7,314 bases of DNA, from the NCBI GenBank assembly GCA_964497495.1, contig CAZCCZ010000074.1, positions 1-7,314 of the forward strand, read 5' to 3'. The number at the start of each line of letters is the position of its first letter. The first letter of the stretch is position 1. The stretch comes from CAXXOK01 sp964497495. GTDB taxonomy: Bacteria > Bacillota > Clostridia > Christensenellales > Aristaeellaceae. The position numbers and the translations under genes are program-made. Positions 1 through 5,188 of the stretch are shown here, piece after piece. The notes beneath the pieces were generated by a model that saw nothing but the letters and a program-made list of their open reading frames with translations, did not search any database and was not told the DNA's origin.

Positions 1-7
1 CCCCTGC

Positions 8-46
8 CTGCATCCGCAGATGCAGTGTCACCTCCGCCCGCAGGCG
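8..46. repeat. Two small hairpins with CGCA loops at the window edge
   Basis: Positions 8-25 form a perfect 7-bp stem (CTGCATC / GATGCAG) closed by the loop CGCA. Positions 35-46 form a second one (CGCC / GGCG) with the same CGCA loop. The same loop on different stems recurs at 6539, 6631 and 7190, so these appear to be members of a dispersed hairpin family. The CCCCTGC at 1-7 also precedes a related hairpin elsewhere (reverse complement of 6631-6664), so the window probably starts inside a larger composite repeat. Function is unknown. Confidence 0.6.
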
Positions 47-68
47 CATATCTCAGGGAAACGAAGAA

Positions 69-97
69 GGGAACCCCCCAGCCCGGAAGGGGTTCCC
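69..97 (-). terminator. Probable transcription terminator of araBD
   Basis: A perfect 9-bp inverted repeat (GGGAACCCC at 69-77, GGGGTTCCC at 89-97) with an 11-nt loop lies about 50 nt past the araD stop. Read on the minus strand the stem is followed by TTCTTCGTTT, a T-rich but interrupted tract. This fits an intrinsic terminator for the operon, though the broken U-tract makes it less than ideal. Confidence 0.55.
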
Positions 98-104
98 ACT
101 GCGC

Positions 105-145
105 CGCGGCGAGCAAAACCGCCGCGATATTCTGCCTTCAGGCAG
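105..145. repeat. Two tandem hairpins directly after araD
   Basis: Positions 132-145 form CTGCC / GGCAG with a 4-nt loop, starting 3 nt past the araD stop. Positions 105-126 form a perfect 7-bp stem (CGCGGCG / CGCCGCG) with an 8-nt loop. Neither has a U-tract on the minus strand. With the 69-97 stem they make three hairpins in a row at the 3' end of the araBD transcript, where they could protect the end against exonucleases. Confidence 0.5.
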
Positions 146-147
146 CC

Positions 148-852
148 TTACTTCTTCTGGCCGTAATACGCGTTCGGCCCGTGTTTCCGCTGGTAATGCT
201 TCTCGATCAGGTATTTCGGCATATCCGTGCGGGTCTTGGAAAGCGGCAGGGCCTCGGTGTGCCAGGCCATCATGGCCACTTCTTCCAGCACTACGGCGTT
301 GTGCACGGCTTCCATGGCGTCCTTGCCCCAGGCGAACGGCCCGTGGTTGCGCACCAGCACGCAGGGCACGGCCCTGGGATCGAGGTTCTTTTCCGTGAAA
401 TGGGCTACGATCACCTTGCCCGTTTCCAGCTCGTAAGCGCGCTCCACCTCGGCCTCGGTCAGCGAGCGCGTCACCGGCACGGGGCCGTAGATGTAGTCCG
501 CGTGGGTGGTGCCGTAGGGCGGAATCTCCCGCCCCGCCTGCGCCCAGATCGTGGCCCAGCGGCTGTGCGTATGCACGATGCCGCCCACGTCCGGAAACCG
601 GTTGTACAGTTCCATGTGGGTGGGCGTGTCGCTGGAGGGGTTCAGCTTACCCTCCACTTTGTTTCCCTGTAAATCCATTACCACCATGTCGTCCGGCGTA
701 AGCTCCTCGTAAGGCACGCCCGAGGGCTTGATGACGAACAGCCCCTTCTCCCGGTCCACGCCCGATACGTTGCCCCACGTGAACGTAACCAGTTGATGTG
801 CGGGCAGGAGCATATTGGCCTTGTATACGGTTTCTTTCAACGCTTCCAGCAT
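148..852 (-). CDS. araD: L-ribulose-5-phosphate 4-epimerase
   Basis: This cytoplasmic metal-dependent epimerase converts L-ribulose 5-phosphate to D-xylulose 5-phosphate, the last arabinose-specific step before the pentose phosphate pathway. The protein is 234 residues, full length for AraD (E. coli about 231), and belongs to the class II aldolase/epimerase fold. Visible residues are the SSDTPTH stretch around 73-79, the zinc-binding HTH at 94-96, the third histidine in RNHGPF at 170, Asp119 in THADY, and the C-terminal NAYYGQ with Tyr229/230. These correspond to the metal ligands and to the catalytic Asp and Tyr known in E. coli AraD. The start is supported by GGAGG at 861-865, 8 nt upstream. 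It lies 63 nt downstream of araB on the same strand with a strong hairpin between them, so it is the second gene of an araBD operon. An arabinose role is favoured over related ulose-phosphate epimerases because araB and araR are adjacent. Confidence 0.95.
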   Translation of the reverse strand: MLEALKETVYKANMLLPAHQLVTFTWGNVSGVDREKGLFVIKPSGVPYEELTPDDMVVMDLQGNKVEGKLNPSSDTPTHMELYNRFPDVGGIVHTHSRWATIWAQAGREIPPYGTTHADYIYGPVPVTRSLTEAEVERAYELETGKVIVAHFTEKNLDPRAVPCVLVRNHGPFAWGKDAMEAVHNAVVLEEVAMMAWHTEALPLSKTRTDMPKYLIEKHYQRKHGPNAYYGQKK

Positions 853-874
853 TGTTTTTTCCTCCCGGCGGCGG

Positions 875-899
875 AAACGGCGGGCCCGGCCCGCCGTTT
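875..899. other. Intercistronic hairpin between araB and araD
   Basis: A perfect 11-bp inverted repeat (AAACGGCGGGC at 875-885, GCCCGCCGTTT at 889-899) with a 3-nt loop fills most of the araB-araD gap. It sits 17 nt past the araB stop and 9 nt before the araD Shine-Dalgarno. On the minus strand it is followed only by CCGCC after its own TTT, so it is not a classic terminator. It could attenuate read-through, act as a processing or stability element, or lower araD relative to araB. The function is inferred; the stem is directly visible. Confidence 0.7.
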
Positions 900-915
900 T
901 ACGCCCAAACTTGGT

Positions 916-2574
916 TTAGATCTCCGCTTTCACGGCTTTCAACCGCTTCATCACGTCGTTGGCCCCGCGGCCGAAATAATCGTGCAGGACGCGGTATTCG
1001 GCGAATAGTTTATCGTACATCTTCGCATTCTCTTTCACGGGGTGGTAGGCCAGGTTCTTCACCTGCCCCATGTCCCGAGCGGCGGCGAACACGTCGTCGT
1101 AGCCGCCCGCGGCCTTGCCCGCCGCCACGGCCGCGAAGATGGCGCTGCCCAGCGCCGGGCCCTGCGCTGTTCCCGCGATCTTAACGTCCATGTTCAGCAC
1201 GTCGGCGTAGATCTGCATCATCAGCGGGTTCTTCTGGCTGATTCCGCCGCTGGCGTAGAAGGCTTCCACCGCCACGCCGTGCTCGCGGTAGTTCTCGATG
1301 ATCATGCGCGTGCCGTAGGCCGTAGCCTCGATCAGCGCACGGTACATATCCTCCGGTTTGGTTTGCAGGGTCATGCCCAGCATCATGCCGGTCAGGTCCA
1401 CGTCCACCAGCACGCTGCGGTTGCCGTTCCACCAGTCCAGCGCCACCAGCCCGTGCTCGCCCACTTTCTGCGCGGCGGCCAGCTCCGTCAGGTACTGCTG
1501 CACGTTCAGGACCTTCGCCTCGGCCGCGTCACGGTAAGCGGCCGGGCAGCAGTTGTCCGCGAACCAGGCAAAGTGATCGCCCACGCAGCTCTGGCCCGCT
1601 TCGTAGCCCGCGAAGCCCGGCATGATGCCGTCCTGTACCACGCCACACATGCCGGGCACCTGCACTTCTTTCGTGTCCAGCAGCATGTGGCAGGTGGAGG
1701 TGCCGATGATGGCCAGCATCTTGCCGGTCGAATCGATGCCCACGGCGGGCACGCACACGTGCGCGTCCACGTTGCCGATGGATACGGCGGTGCCGGGCTT
1801 AAGGCCCAACTTTCTCGCCATTTCGGGAGTCAGCCCGCCCGCCTTGCGCCCCAGCGGCGTCACAGGGCAGGAAAGTTTCTCCGCGATCACGTTTTCCATA
1901 CGCGGATCCAGCGCCCTGAAGAAGGCCTTGTCCGGGTATCCCGTGGATTTATTGTACATAGCCTTGTAGCCCGCGCAGCAGGAATTGCGCGTCTGCACAC
2001 CCGTAAGCTGCCATACGATCCAGTCCGCAGCCTCCACGAAGTGATCCATCGCCGCGTACACTTCGGGCGCTTCGTCCAGAATCTGCCACAGTTTGGGGAA
2101 TAGCCATTCGCTGCTGATCTTACCGCCGTAGTTTTTCAGCCACTTCTCCTTGCGGGCCGCGGCGATCTCGTTCAGTTTGTTCGCCTTGTCCTGCGCGGCG
2201 TGGTGCTTCCACAGCTTTACGTAGGCGTGCGGATTTTCCGCGAATTCCCGTAGGTCGCACAGCGGCGTGCCGTCGTTTTTCACGGGCAGCACCGTACAGG
2301 CGGTAAAGTCCGTGCCGATGCCGATCACGTCTTCCGGGCTTACGCCGGACTGCTTCATCACTTCGGGAACGGCGTGGGTAAGCACGTCCACGTAGTCCTG
2401 CGGGAACTGCAACGCCCAGTCCTGCCCCAGCTTCTTGCCGCAGGGCAGTTTGGTATCCATCACCGCATGCGGGTATTCGTATACGGAAGATGCGACTTCC
2501 TTCCCCGTGCCCACCTCTACCAGAACGGCGCGGCCGCTCAGCGTGCCGTAATCGACCCCGACGGCGTATTTCAT
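916..2574 (-). CDS. araB: Ribulokinase
   Basis: This FGGY-family sugar kinase phosphorylates L-ribulose with ATP to L-ribulose 5-phosphate in the cytoplasm. The protein is 552 residues, the normal size for AraB (about 555-566). The N-terminus has the phosphate-binding strand-turn VGVDYGTLSGRAV with Asp8. A second phosphate-loop segment reads GIGTDFTACTVLPV. The C-terminal half has the nucleotide-site stretch ASGGISQKNPLMMQIYADV followed by GPALGSAIFAAVAAG. An in-frame ATG lies two codons further upstream (2580), but it abuts the Shine-Dalgarno. The ATG at 2574 is 6 nt from AAGGAGG (2581-2587) and gives MKYAVGVDYGT, so it is preferred. It is first in the araBD operon, with a promoter holding an AraR operator and a cre site. 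No araA is present in the window, so ribulose must come from an isomerase encoded elsewhere. Confidence 0.95.
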   Translation of the reverse strand: MKYAVGVDYGTLSGRAVLVEVGTGKEVASSVYEYPHAVMDTKLPCGKKLGQDWALQFPQDYVDVLTHAVPEVMKQSGVSPEDVIGIGTDFTACTVLPVKNDGTPLCDLREFAENPHAYVKLWKHHAAQDKANKLNEIAAARKEKWLKNYGGKISSEWLFPKLWQILDEAPEVYAAMDHFVEAADWIVWQLTGVQTRNSCCAGYKAMYNKSTGYPDKAFFRALDPRMENVIAEKLSCPVTPLGRKAGGLTPEMARKLGLKPGTAVSIGNVDAHVCVPAVGIDSTGKMLAIIGTSTCHMLLDTKEVQVPGMCGVVQDGIMPGFAGYEAGQSCVGDHFAWFADNCCPAAYRDAAEAKVLNVQQYLTELAAAQKVGEHGLVALDWWNGNRSVLVDVDLTGMMLGMTLQTKPEDMYRALIEATAYGTRMIIENYREHGVAVEAFYASGGISQKNPLMMQIYADVLNMDVKIAGTAQGPALGSAIFAAVAAGKAAGGYDDVFAAARDMGQVKNLAYHPVKENAKMYDKLFAEYRVLHDYFGRGANDVMKRLKAVKAEI

Positions 2575-2580
2575 GAACAT

Positions 2581-2587
2581 CCTCCTT
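2581..2587 (-). promoter_or_regulatory. Ribosome binding site that fixes the araB start
   Basis: On the minus strand the site reads AAGGAGG, then ATGTTC, then ATG. A 6-nt gap supports the second ATG (2574). The first ATG (2580) would have no spacing from the site. Confidence 0.75.
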
Positions 2588-2609
2588 CATCGCTACGGCG
2601 AACTCTTTC

Positions 2610-2625
2610 AGTTGTACGTACTAAT
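2610..2625. promoter_or_regulatory. AraR operator of the araBD operon
   Basis: AGTTGTACGTACTAAT matches 14 of 16 positions of the AraR box as I recall it for Bacillus (ATTTGTACGTACAAAT), including the complete TTGTACGTAC core. It lies about +4 to +19 relative to the predicted araB start site, where a bound repressor would block initiation or clearance. The araR gene is immediately upstream, so regulator and site occur together. Confidence 0.85.
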
Positions 2626-2634
2626 ACCAGGTTG

Positions 2635-2663
2635 ATCTTAGCATAAAAGCGCTTCCGTGGCAA
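2635..2663 (-). promoter_or_regulatory. Sigma-A-type promoter of araBD
   Basis: On the minus strand there is a -35 TTGCCA (2658-2663, 5/6 to consensus), a 17-bp spacer and a -10 TAAGAT (2635-2640, 4/6) with an extended TG upstream (TGCTAAGAT). Transcription should start near 2628, giving a leader of about 54 nt. The AraR operator lies just downstream and a cre site lies in the spacer. Confidence 0.75.
2643..2658 (-). promoter_or_regulatory. Catabolite-response element (cre) in the araB promoter
   Basis: The minus strand reads ACGGAAGCGCTTTTAT, matching 14 of 16 positions of the Bacillus cre consensus WTGNAARCGNWWWCAW. It fills the spacer between the -35 and -10, a position where CcpA bound with HPr-Ser-P would exclude RNA polymerase. 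This suggests glucose-type repression on top of AraR control. Confidence 0.7.
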
Positions 2664-2687
2664 GCCGAAACCGGCTGTTATTTTCTG

Positions 2688-2728
2688 AAAAAGAGGCGGG
2701 CTATTCTGTTTTTTCAAACGTCCCGCCT
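2688..2728 (-). terminator. Intrinsic terminator of araR
   Basis: A perfect 7-bp stem (AGGCGGG at 2694-2700, CCCGCCT at 2722-2728) lies about 40 nt past the araR stop. On the minus strand it is followed by CTTTTT. The 21-nt loop is long for a terminator. It separates araR from the araBD promoter, so the operon is driven mainly by its own promoter. Confidence 0.6.
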
Positions 2729-2768
2729 GAATATTGCCGTTTTCGGTTCCGCGTAAGCCAGGTGGCCG

Positions 2769-3836
2769 TCAGCGCACGCTGTTGCGCTCGATTACCTTCC
2801 AGGGCAGCACGGCGCTCGTTTCCTTGTGCCCGGCGATCATCCGCAGCAATTTCTCGGCGGCTACGCGGCCGAACTCGTCCTTGGGGTGAGCCAGCGAGGT
2901 CAGTTTCGGGTGGCAAATGGCGGCGTAGGCGCTGTTGTCGAAGCTGATGATGGAAACGTCCTTCGGCACGGAAATGTGCCTTTCGCTGAGCACCTCCAGC
3001 AGTTCCAACGCGATCTCGTCGTTGTAGCAGACCACCGCTTCCACGTCGGTTTCCAGGCTGTGGATGAAATCCGCGCAAGTCTCGTCCCGCAGGAACCGGC
3101 GCTTGCTTTCGGTGGTGAACCAGCATACGGCCGAGTCCCGCACGCGCAGGCCGCGGTCCTGTAATTCGGCGGAAAAGCCCTGGTAACGCAGGTGTCCCTG
3201 CATGTCGTCGCTTTTAAACAGGCCGCCGATGTGGGTAAACCCCTTATCCGCCAGATAACCCGCCGCCATCCGGCCGCCTTTCAGGTCGTCGGTCACCACA
3301 TACACGGCGTTGGGCAGCTGGGGGTAGAAACCGTTGATGAACACCACTGGAATGTTGCGTTCCCAAAGCCGCTCGTACAGGGAGATGTTCGGGTTGGGCA
3401 GCGCCGTTTTGGTGCCCTCCACGATCAGCCCATCCGGCGGGGTTTCCAGAATGCGTTGCAAGAGGGAGCGTTCGTGGTCGGTGCGGTTGTAGGTGGCCGA
3501 AAGGCTCATGATGCAGCTTTCCGCGGACAGCGCGCTTTCCACGCCGCGCACGATGCTGGGAAAGATATAGTCCGTAATGTACGTGGTGATGACGCCGACG
3601 CTGAGCACCCCGCCGTGCTTGCGCGCCCCGTGGCTTACGTAGGTGCCGCTGCCGCGGCGGCGGATCACCAGCCCGTCGGTTTCCAGCAGCGAGATCGCCT
3701 GCCGAACGGTCTGCCTGCTGACCCCGAACTTCAGTTTCAGTTCCGCTTCGGTCAGCAGCGCGTCTCCGTCCTTGTATTGTCCGGCCGCAATGTCCCGTCT
3801 GAGGCTTTCCGCCACAAACTGATATTTGGGTTCCAT
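2769..3836 (-). CDS. araR: Arabinose-responsive repressor, GntR/LacI hybrid
   Basis: This transcriptional repressor of arabinose use binds operators without arabinose and releases them with it. It is 355 residues, close to B. subtilis AraR (about 360). Residues 1-70 form a GntR winged helix with the signature LTEAELKLKFGVSRQTVRQA (about 28-47) and the wing GSGTYVS. From about 78 on it is a LacI/GalR-type sugar-binding domain. The linker region GVITTYITDYIFPSIVRGVE is nearly identical, as I recall it, to the same part of B. subtilis AraR, which separates it from other GntR or LacI regulators. The start is supported by AAGGGAGAG in the leader just upstream. It has its own promoter and terminator and precedes araBD on the same strand, where a matching operator is found. 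A half operator in its own leader hints at autoregulation. Confidence 0.93.
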   Translation of the reverse strand: MEPKYQFVAESLRRDIAAGQYKDGDALLTEAELKLKFGVSRQTVRQAISLLETDGLVIRRRGSGTYVSHGARKHGGVLSVGVITTYITDYIFPSIVRGVESALSAESCIMSLSATYNRTDHERSLLQRILETPPDGLIVEGTKTALPNPNISLYERLWERNIPVVFINGFYPQLPNAVYVVTDDLKGGRMAAGYLADKGFTHIGGLFKSDDMQGHLRYQGFSAELQDRGLRVRDSAVCWFTTESKRRFLRDETCADFIHSLETDVEAVVCYNDEIALELLEVLSERHISVPKDVSIISFDNSAYAAICHPKLTSLAHPKDEFGRVAAEKLLRMIAGHKETSAVLPWKVIERNSVR

Positions 3837-3849
3837 AGGTTTCTCTCCC

Positions 3850-3856
3850 TTGTACG
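3850..3856. promoter_or_regulatory. Possible AraR half-site in the araR leader
   Basis: TTGTACG matches one half of the AraR operator core, but the other half (GTCTG) does not. It overlaps the upstream edge of the araR Shine-Dalgarno region. A weak autoregulatory site is possible, and a chance 7-mer is also plausible. Confidence 0.25.
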
Positions 3857-3906
3857 GTCTGCCCCGGACATTTCAGCGCAAGGACAGGCAACCCGCGATT
3901 AGTGAT

Positions 3907-3935
3907 ATCATACCATGAAAAACGTTTGAAAACAA
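3907..3935 (-). promoter_or_regulatory. Promoter of araR
   Basis: On the minus strand there is a -35 TTGTTT (3930-3935), a 17-bp spacer and a -10 TATGAT (3907-3912) preceded by TGG, giving an extended -10. The predicted start near 3900 leaves a leader of about 64 nt before the araR ATG. Confidence 0.7.
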
Positions 3936-3946
3936 TTACGGAGGCG

Positions 3947-3970
3947 AAAAAAAGTACGGACAGCCGTCCG
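3947..3970 (-). terminator. Intrinsic terminator downstream of the YitT-family gene
   Basis: On the minus strand there is a 5-bp stem (CGGAC / GTCCG) with a 4-nt loop, then TAC and seven T residues (3947-3953). It lies about 70 nt past the yitT-type stop and about 10 nt upstream of the araR -35, insulating araR from its neighbour. Confidence 0.7.
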
Positions 3971-4037
3971 CACAAGCCCGGAACAAACGCCTTCCCGGCG
4001 CGGGCTGCAACTCCGCCGGAACGCTCCGCGCGTGCCG

Positions 4038-4913
4038 TCAGGGCTGGCCGTCCCTGTCCCTCAGATTGCGGAAGCCTTCGCCCAACACCTCGTACGCGTC
4101 GGTGATGAACACGAACGCCCGCTCGTCCTCCTGCCGCACGACGTTTTTCAGGCGCATCAGTTCCTGGGCGCCGACGATACAGAGAATCACGGGCCTGTCC
4201 TCGCCGCGGAAACCGCCACGGGCGCTGAACACGGTCAGCCCGCGCCCCAGCTCCCGCATCAGCTTCGCTTTCACCGTGTCCGTATGGGCGGTGATGATAT
4301 AGCAGGCCTTCTGCCGCTCCAGGCCCTGCACCACGACGTCGATCACGCGCGCGCCCACGAAAATGCTGATGAACGCGTACAGCGCGGACTCCGCGCGGAT
4401 AAAGAAGCCAGCGGTAAGCACCACGCAGAAGTCGATGAAAAATAAAAACGCTCCCACCGAAATGTGCTGGAACCGCGTGTGCACCATCCGCGCCACCATG
4501 TCGCTGCCGCCCGTGGTAGCGCCCCCGCGCAGAATCAACCCCAGCCCGAGGCCCATCAGCACGCCGCCGAACAGCGAACCCAGCAGCATGTCGTCCGTCA
4601 CAGCCGCAAAGGGCAGCAAGTCGATCAGCAGGGAAAACAGGATCGTGGCGATCAGCGAGCGGAACGCGAACACGCGCCCCATGGCCCGGTACCCTATCAG
4701 AAACAGCGGGATGTTGAGCAGCAGGCTCACGGTGCCCACCGGGGTGCCGAACAGATAGTTGAGAATCGTCGCAAGGCCCGTGAGGCCGCCGGGCGCGATG
4801 GCGTTGGGAACCAGAAACATGGGGTACGCCATCGCGGCCAGCACGCACCCCAGCACAATTTGTCCGTACGCCGTCAGGCGCTCGTTTTTTAAAACTTTCA
4901 AACGGATTTTCAT
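4038..4913 (-). CDS. YitT-family membrane protein (DUF161 + DUF2179)
   Basis: This is an integral membrane protein of the YitT family, common in Bacillota, with no firmly established function. It has 291 residues, typical for the family. Hydrophobic segments lie near 15-35, 60-76, 84-104, 109-129, 151-171 and 178-196. Conserved glycine-rich signatures are APGGLTGLATI (40-50) and GGATTGGSDMVAR (130-142). The soluble C-terminal part from about 203 (CYIITAHTDTVKAKLMRELGRG onward, ending VFITDAYEVLGEGF) matches a DUF2179-type ferredoxin-like domain. The start is set by AAGGAG at 4919-4924, 5 nt from ATG. It is monocistronic, with its own promoter near 5016 and a terminator at 3947-3970, and divergent from dinB. 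Neither neighbour suggests a pathway, so no substrate is assigned. Genomes often carry several paralogues, so no gene symbol is given. Confidence 0.9.
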   Translation of the reverse strand: MKIRLKVLKNERLTAYGQIVLGCVLAAMAYPMFLVPNAIAPGGLTGLATILNYLFGTPVGTVSLLLNIPLFLIGYRAMGRVFAFRSLIATILFSLLIDLLPFAAVTDDMLLGSLFGGVLMGLGLGLILRGGATTGGSDMVARMVHTRFQHISVGAFLFFIDFCVVLTAGFFIRAESALYAFISIFVGARVIDVVVQGLERQKACYIITAHTDTVKAKLMRELGRGLTVFSARGGFRGEDRPVILCIVGAQELMRLKNVVRQEDERAFVFITDAYEVLGEGFRNLRDRDGQP

Positions 4914-4936
4914 GTCTGCTCCTTCGGGCAGGGGCG

Positions 4937-4973
4937 GGCGGCACCGGGCCGCCTTCGGGCGCGAACAACGCGC
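4937..4973. other. Hairpins in the YitT-family gene leader
   Basis: Within the roughly 95-nt leader, positions 4937-4953 pair GGCGG with CCGCC (7-nt loop) and 4959-4973 pair GCGCG with CGCGC (5-nt loop AACAA). They could affect translation or mRNA stability, but short GC stems are frequent in DNA of this composition. No known riboswitch is recognised. Confidence 0.3.
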
Positions 4974-5015
4974 GAAAGCGGAAAGCGCCGCGTTTACCTG
5001 CCGTGTTTCGGAGCC

Positions 5016-5024
5016 ATTATATCA
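5016..5024 (-). promoter_or_regulatory. Extended -10 promoter of the YitT-family gene
   Basis: The minus strand reads TGATATAAT, a perfect -10 (TATAAT at 5016-5021) with the extended TG. No recognisable -35 exists at 16-18 bp spacing, which is acceptable for extended -10 promoters. The start would be near 5009. Confidence 0.65.
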
Positions 5025-5084
5025 TATCCGTACGCGGCGCGGTAGCCGTTCGCCCTTCCGCGGCGCACGGAATCCCCCGCCGCT

Positions 5085-5112
5085 TGTGGGAATGCGAACA
5101 TACATTCCCACA
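5085..5112. repeat. 10-bp inverted repeat nested around a LexA-like site
   Basis: TGTGGGAATG (5085-5094) and CATTCCCACA (5103-5112) are exact reverse complements separated by 8 nt, CGAACATA. The spacer plus the right arm makes CGAACATACATTCC (5095-5108), which resembles a LexA box with one changed key base (ATTC for GTTC). It lies just upstream of the dinB -35. It may be an operator for LexA or for another dimeric regulator. Confidence 0.5.
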
Positions 5113-5120
5113 TCTTGTAG

Positions 5121-5149
5121 TTGTAATTACGAACATTTGTTTGTATAAT
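5121..5149 (+). promoter_or_regulatory. Promoter of dinB
   Basis: There is a -35 TTGTAA (5121-5126, 4/6), a 17-bp spacer and a perfect -10 TATAAT (5144-5149). The predicted start near 5156 leaves a leader of about 33 nt. A LexA box occupies the spacer and another covers the start site. Confidence 0.8.
5130..5143. promoter_or_regulatory. LexA (SOS) box in the dinB promoter spacer
   Basis: CGAACATTTGTTTG fits the Gram-positive LexA box CGAACRNRYGTTYC closely. It fills the promoter spacer immediately upstream of the -10, so bound LexA would block RNA polymerase. Confidence 0.8.
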
Positions 5150-5154
5150 AAAGG

Positions 5155-5168
5155 CGAACACAAGTTCT
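5155..5168. promoter_or_regulatory. Second LexA (SOS) box at the dinB start site
   Basis: CGAACACAAGTTCT has the intact GAAC-N4-GTTC dyad of Gram-positive LexA boxes. It begins at the predicted transcription start, 25 bp centre to centre from the box in the spacer. Confidence 0.75.
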
Positions 5169-5188
5169 ATTTCCTTGGGGGCGTTTTG

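Noticed and set aside
25..672. 215-codon plus-strand frame antisense to araD
   Set aside because: It covers the terminator hairpins and the complement of araD, with no domain or ribosome site.
1042..2103. 353-codon plus-strand frame antisense to araB
   Set aside because: His/Val/Arg-rich shadow without domain, with araB clearly coding on the other strand.
3244..4968. 574-codon minus-strand frame crossing araR and the YitT-family gene
   Set aside because: It runs out of frame through two good genes and through the terminator and promoter between them. No domain is visible.
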